DNA of 7,386 nt, from NCBI GenBank assembly GCA_023261345.1, contig JAHFPE010000034.1, positions 1 through 7,386 on the forward strand, written 5' to 3'. The position numbers and the translations under genes are program-made. The DNA is from Candidatus Woesearchaeota archaeon (GTDB taxonomy: Archaea > Nanobdellota > Nanobdellia > Woesearchaeales > ARS49). The first letter of the stretch is position 1. The number at the start of each line of letters is the position of its first letter. The notes beneath the pieces are model-generated. The model was not told where the DNA came from, searched no databases, and worked only from the letters and a program-made list of their open reading frames with translations. Shown here one piece after another: positions 5,794 through 7,386 of the stretch.

Positions 5794-6414
5794 TTATTCT
5801 TTTGCCCAATTCTTAATTGCAGTGCGCAATGTTTCAGTATTTAACACATCAACCTTACAGACAGTAGCATCCGCAGCATCCCAGAGTAGCATTCCTTGTA
5901 ATGCCTGTTTTTTTTCTGTAATGACGAGGTCAGGAGGAACAAAATAGCTTGAATAAAGATTTTCTTTTATTGTTTCTTGATCTATTTCTTCTGGACGTAG
6001 TTTGCCAAGCTGAACTTGTTTTGCAATTAACTTGCAAGCGTTTGTGATTTCTTCTTTGCCGTCATAATTTATGCAAATAGTGAGAAACCGTGCATCATAA
6101 TCTTGTGTTGAAGAACTAATTTTTTTTATTTGTTCGATAAGCGAATCAGGAACAGAATACCATTGACCAAGTACAGTAACCTTAACTTGGCTTGAAGAGA
6201 CAAAATCCCAATTACAAAGCTTTTCGAGTAATTCTGAGTAATTCTGCAAGGATTCTGAATTTACAGTGCCAGTTCCAGAGCGAATTGTTATGATGTTGAT
6301 TCCGCGGACAAATGCTTCTTGTATGAGGGCAAGAATACCAAGTGGAAATGTATGCTTGAATTGAAGTGCGACATGCGATGGAAGGTTTTGTGAAGATTCC
6401 TCTTTTTCACTCAT
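5794..6414 (-). CDS. Degenerate cis-prenyltransferase homologue (predicted pseudoenzyme)
   Basis: Protein of 206 aa that aligns along its length with the uppS product in this window. Matches include PSHVAL/PRHIGI, GINIITIRS/GIREVTLYS, VTVLGQ/MSFIGR, NYDGKEEI/AYGGREEV, LGKLRPEEIDQETI/RGKLDVTTINEQSF, and PPDLVITEKKQALQGMLLW/DPDLIIRTGGEHRTSNFLIW. Nearly every catalytic feature is gone: the DGNRR loop and about 15 residues after it are replaced by a short FKHTFPL, the RTGGExR motif is lost, IGR has become LGQ, and the RxG tail is absent. It should not bind diphosphate substrates normally. The frame is intact, which suggests a retained non-catalytic role, such as a partner or modulator of a cis-prenyltransferase. 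Start: ATG 6414 overlaps the upstream stop as TAATG; a longer start at 6459 would read through the neighbour's end and adds nothing similar to the family. Confidence 0.8.
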   Translation of the reverse strand: MSEKEESSQNLPSHVALQFKHTFPLGILALIQEAFVRGINIITIRSGTGTVNSESLQNYSELLEKLCNWDFVSSSQVKVTVLGQWYSVPDSLIEQIKKISSSTQDYDARFLTICINYDGKEEITNACKLIAKQVQLGKLRPEEIDQETIKENLYSSYFVPPDLVITEKKQALQGMLLWDAADATVCKVDVLNTETLRTAIKNWAKE

Positions 6415-7386
6415 TAGTTCACAACCATAACTCCATACTTCTGCGACACTCCCTCCCATCCGAGAGGTACCTTGTCATTTTTCATTGCTTTTTGAAGTTC
6501 TGCAAACGTACGTAAGGGGGTCACTTGGACATCTTCGCAACTACCTCCGTCACCACTGCACACCCATTTTACTACATCCTGAACCAAAAGAAATTTTCCA
6601 TTTTTTCTGCCATTGTATGCACTACAATTCTGTGCACCTGCACGCGCACGGTACAAGATCACTTCTCCAATAAAGCACGACTGTCCACTCTTTGTTCTAT
6701 ACTCAAGCACTTCTCGTGCATCTTCTAACGATGTGCAGGAGGTATATTTTCGAGTTAAGTCTTCAACTAAATACAAACATTCAGTCTGCATTTCTTCTCT
6801 TCTTACAACAAGATGTGTTGTTGTATCTGGGACTAAGGTCTTATGTATTTTTTCGCAAACAAGTGTGGCTGCTTCAGAATAGTTTATGGATCCCAAAAGA
6901 GTGTCTCTTTGAATATGATTTTCAATAATAAATTCAAGTATCCCTGCAGTTGGCAGAAAATCGCGCCCTCCTTTTATACTTGCCTCCCATTCTTTTCTAT
7001 GACTTCGCGAACCCCACAAGGCTAACTCGAGACTTTTACTTTCGTTTGCACCATACTGAGAATTATCTCGTGCTGCATCTCTGAAATAAAACTCGAATTC
7101 GTCAATTTCCTCTGGCACAACGTTACTAATAACTTCTCGATAAGATTGAATCACACTTGGTGTTGTGCCACGATAAAAAGTTAGTCGAGGAGTTGCTACA
7201 TCTATAACTTGTTGCGAATAATGATTTCGAAATGTAAATGCGTGCCAATTCGAAGGAGTGCGCACATCAACAGATAGTCCGGTTAATGTATTTACATCCT
7301 TCAGGTTTAGCGTTCGTTCATCACCAAGAATTCTACGTGAAACTTCGAGAAAAGATTCGTCGATGTGCTTAACAATCTCCCTCCGA
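6414..7386 (-). CDS. Hypothetical protein, N-terminus beyond the window edge
   Basis: At least 323 codons; I do not recognise the family. The frame stays open to the window's right edge, so the GTG at 7265 is not a likely true start: 40 further codons precede it, in a protein-like stretch rich in charged residues. The visible part looks soluble and mixed alpha/beta, with no membrane span. It ends in a Cys-containing region (AQNCSAYNGRKNGKF, then VVKWVCSGDGGSCEDV) whose cysteines could bind metal or form a disulphide, but there is no standard zinc-finger spacing. Its TAA stop shares one base with the ATG of the cis-prenyltransferase-like gene (TAATG), so the two are almost certainly cotranscribed and translationally coupled, and may act together. 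Confidence 0.7.
   Translation of the reverse strand, partial: RREIVKHIDESFLEVSRRILGDERTLNLKDVNTLTGLSVDVRTPSNWHAFTFRNHYSQQVIDVATPRLTFYRGTTPSVIQSYREVISNVVPEEIDEFEFYFRDAARDNSQYGANESKSLELALWGSRSHRKEWEASIKGGRDFLPTAGILEFIIENHIQRDTLLGSINYSEAATLVCEKIHKTLVPDTTTHLVVRREEMQTECLYLVEDLTRKYTSCTSLEDAREVLEYRTKSGQSCFIGEVILYRARAGAQNCSAYNGRKNGKFLLVQDVVKWVCSGDGGSCEDVQVTPLRTFAELQKAMKNDKVPLGWEGVSQKYGVMVVN

Noticed and set aside
6415..6459. Longer start at 6459 for the cis-prenyltransferase-like gene
   Set aside because: The extra 15 residues read through the end of the coupled upstream gene and match nothing in the family; the TAATG overlap at 6412-6416 explains the start better.
7263..7265. GTG at 7265 as the start of the right-edge gene
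   Set aside because: The frame is open and protein-like for 40 more codons to the window edge, so the gene is cut by the edge and does not begin here.

Overview
The window looks like chromosomal DNA of an archaeon, most likely a small-genome DPANN-type lineage (Woesearchaeota/Pacearchaeota-like). The base for this is a tandem Lrp/AsnC double regulator, a compact winged-helix protein starting ARGRPP of a type I associate with these archaea, a PIN-PhoH ATPase, short gene spacing, and TATA-like boxes placed about 26-28 nt before start codons, as expected for archaeal leaderless transcripts. The lineage call is inference. The DNA is AT-rich and I see no tRNA, rRNA, CRISPR array or insertion sequence.

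Layout. Plus strand, 69-1920: a double-domain Lrp-like regulator followed 25 nt later by a complete cis-prenyltransferase (uppS type), which makes the polyprenyl carrier lipid for cell-surface glycans. Convergent to it on the minus strand, 4106-1963: a 190-aa protein of unknown function, joined by an ATGA overlap to a long PIN-PhoH ATPase. The 3' ends of the two blocks meet at a small hairpin at 1945-1965. Plus strand, 4241-4543: a 100-aa winged-helix DNA-binding protein, divergent from the 190-aa gene. Then comes a 549-nt non-coding stretch (4544-5092) full of degenerate direct repeats, a G6/C6 hairpin and a perfect 15-bp inverted repeat. Plus strand, 5093-5785: a SPOUT 2'-O-methyltransferase of TrmJ type. 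Minus strand, 7386-5794: an unrecognised gene running off the right edge, coupled by a TAATG overlap to a second cis-prenyltransferase homologue.

The most interesting item is that second homologue (5794-6414). It keeps the fold-level sequence pattern of the uppS product 4 kb away, but has lost the DGNR diphosphate-binding loop, the RTGGE-type motif and the C-terminal RxG tail. It is an intact reading frame, so it looks like a conserved pseudoenzyme rather than a decaying gene. Heteromeric cis-prenyltransferases (Nus1/NgBR with a catalytic partner) are known in eukaryotes and in some archaea. Here, however, the RxG tail sits on the catalytic protein and not on the inactive one, which is the reverse of that arrangement. 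The pseudoenzyme and its coupled unknown partner are the best candidate for something undescribed. Second in interest are the PIN-PhoH operon with its unknown overlapping partner, and the repeat-filled intergenic region.
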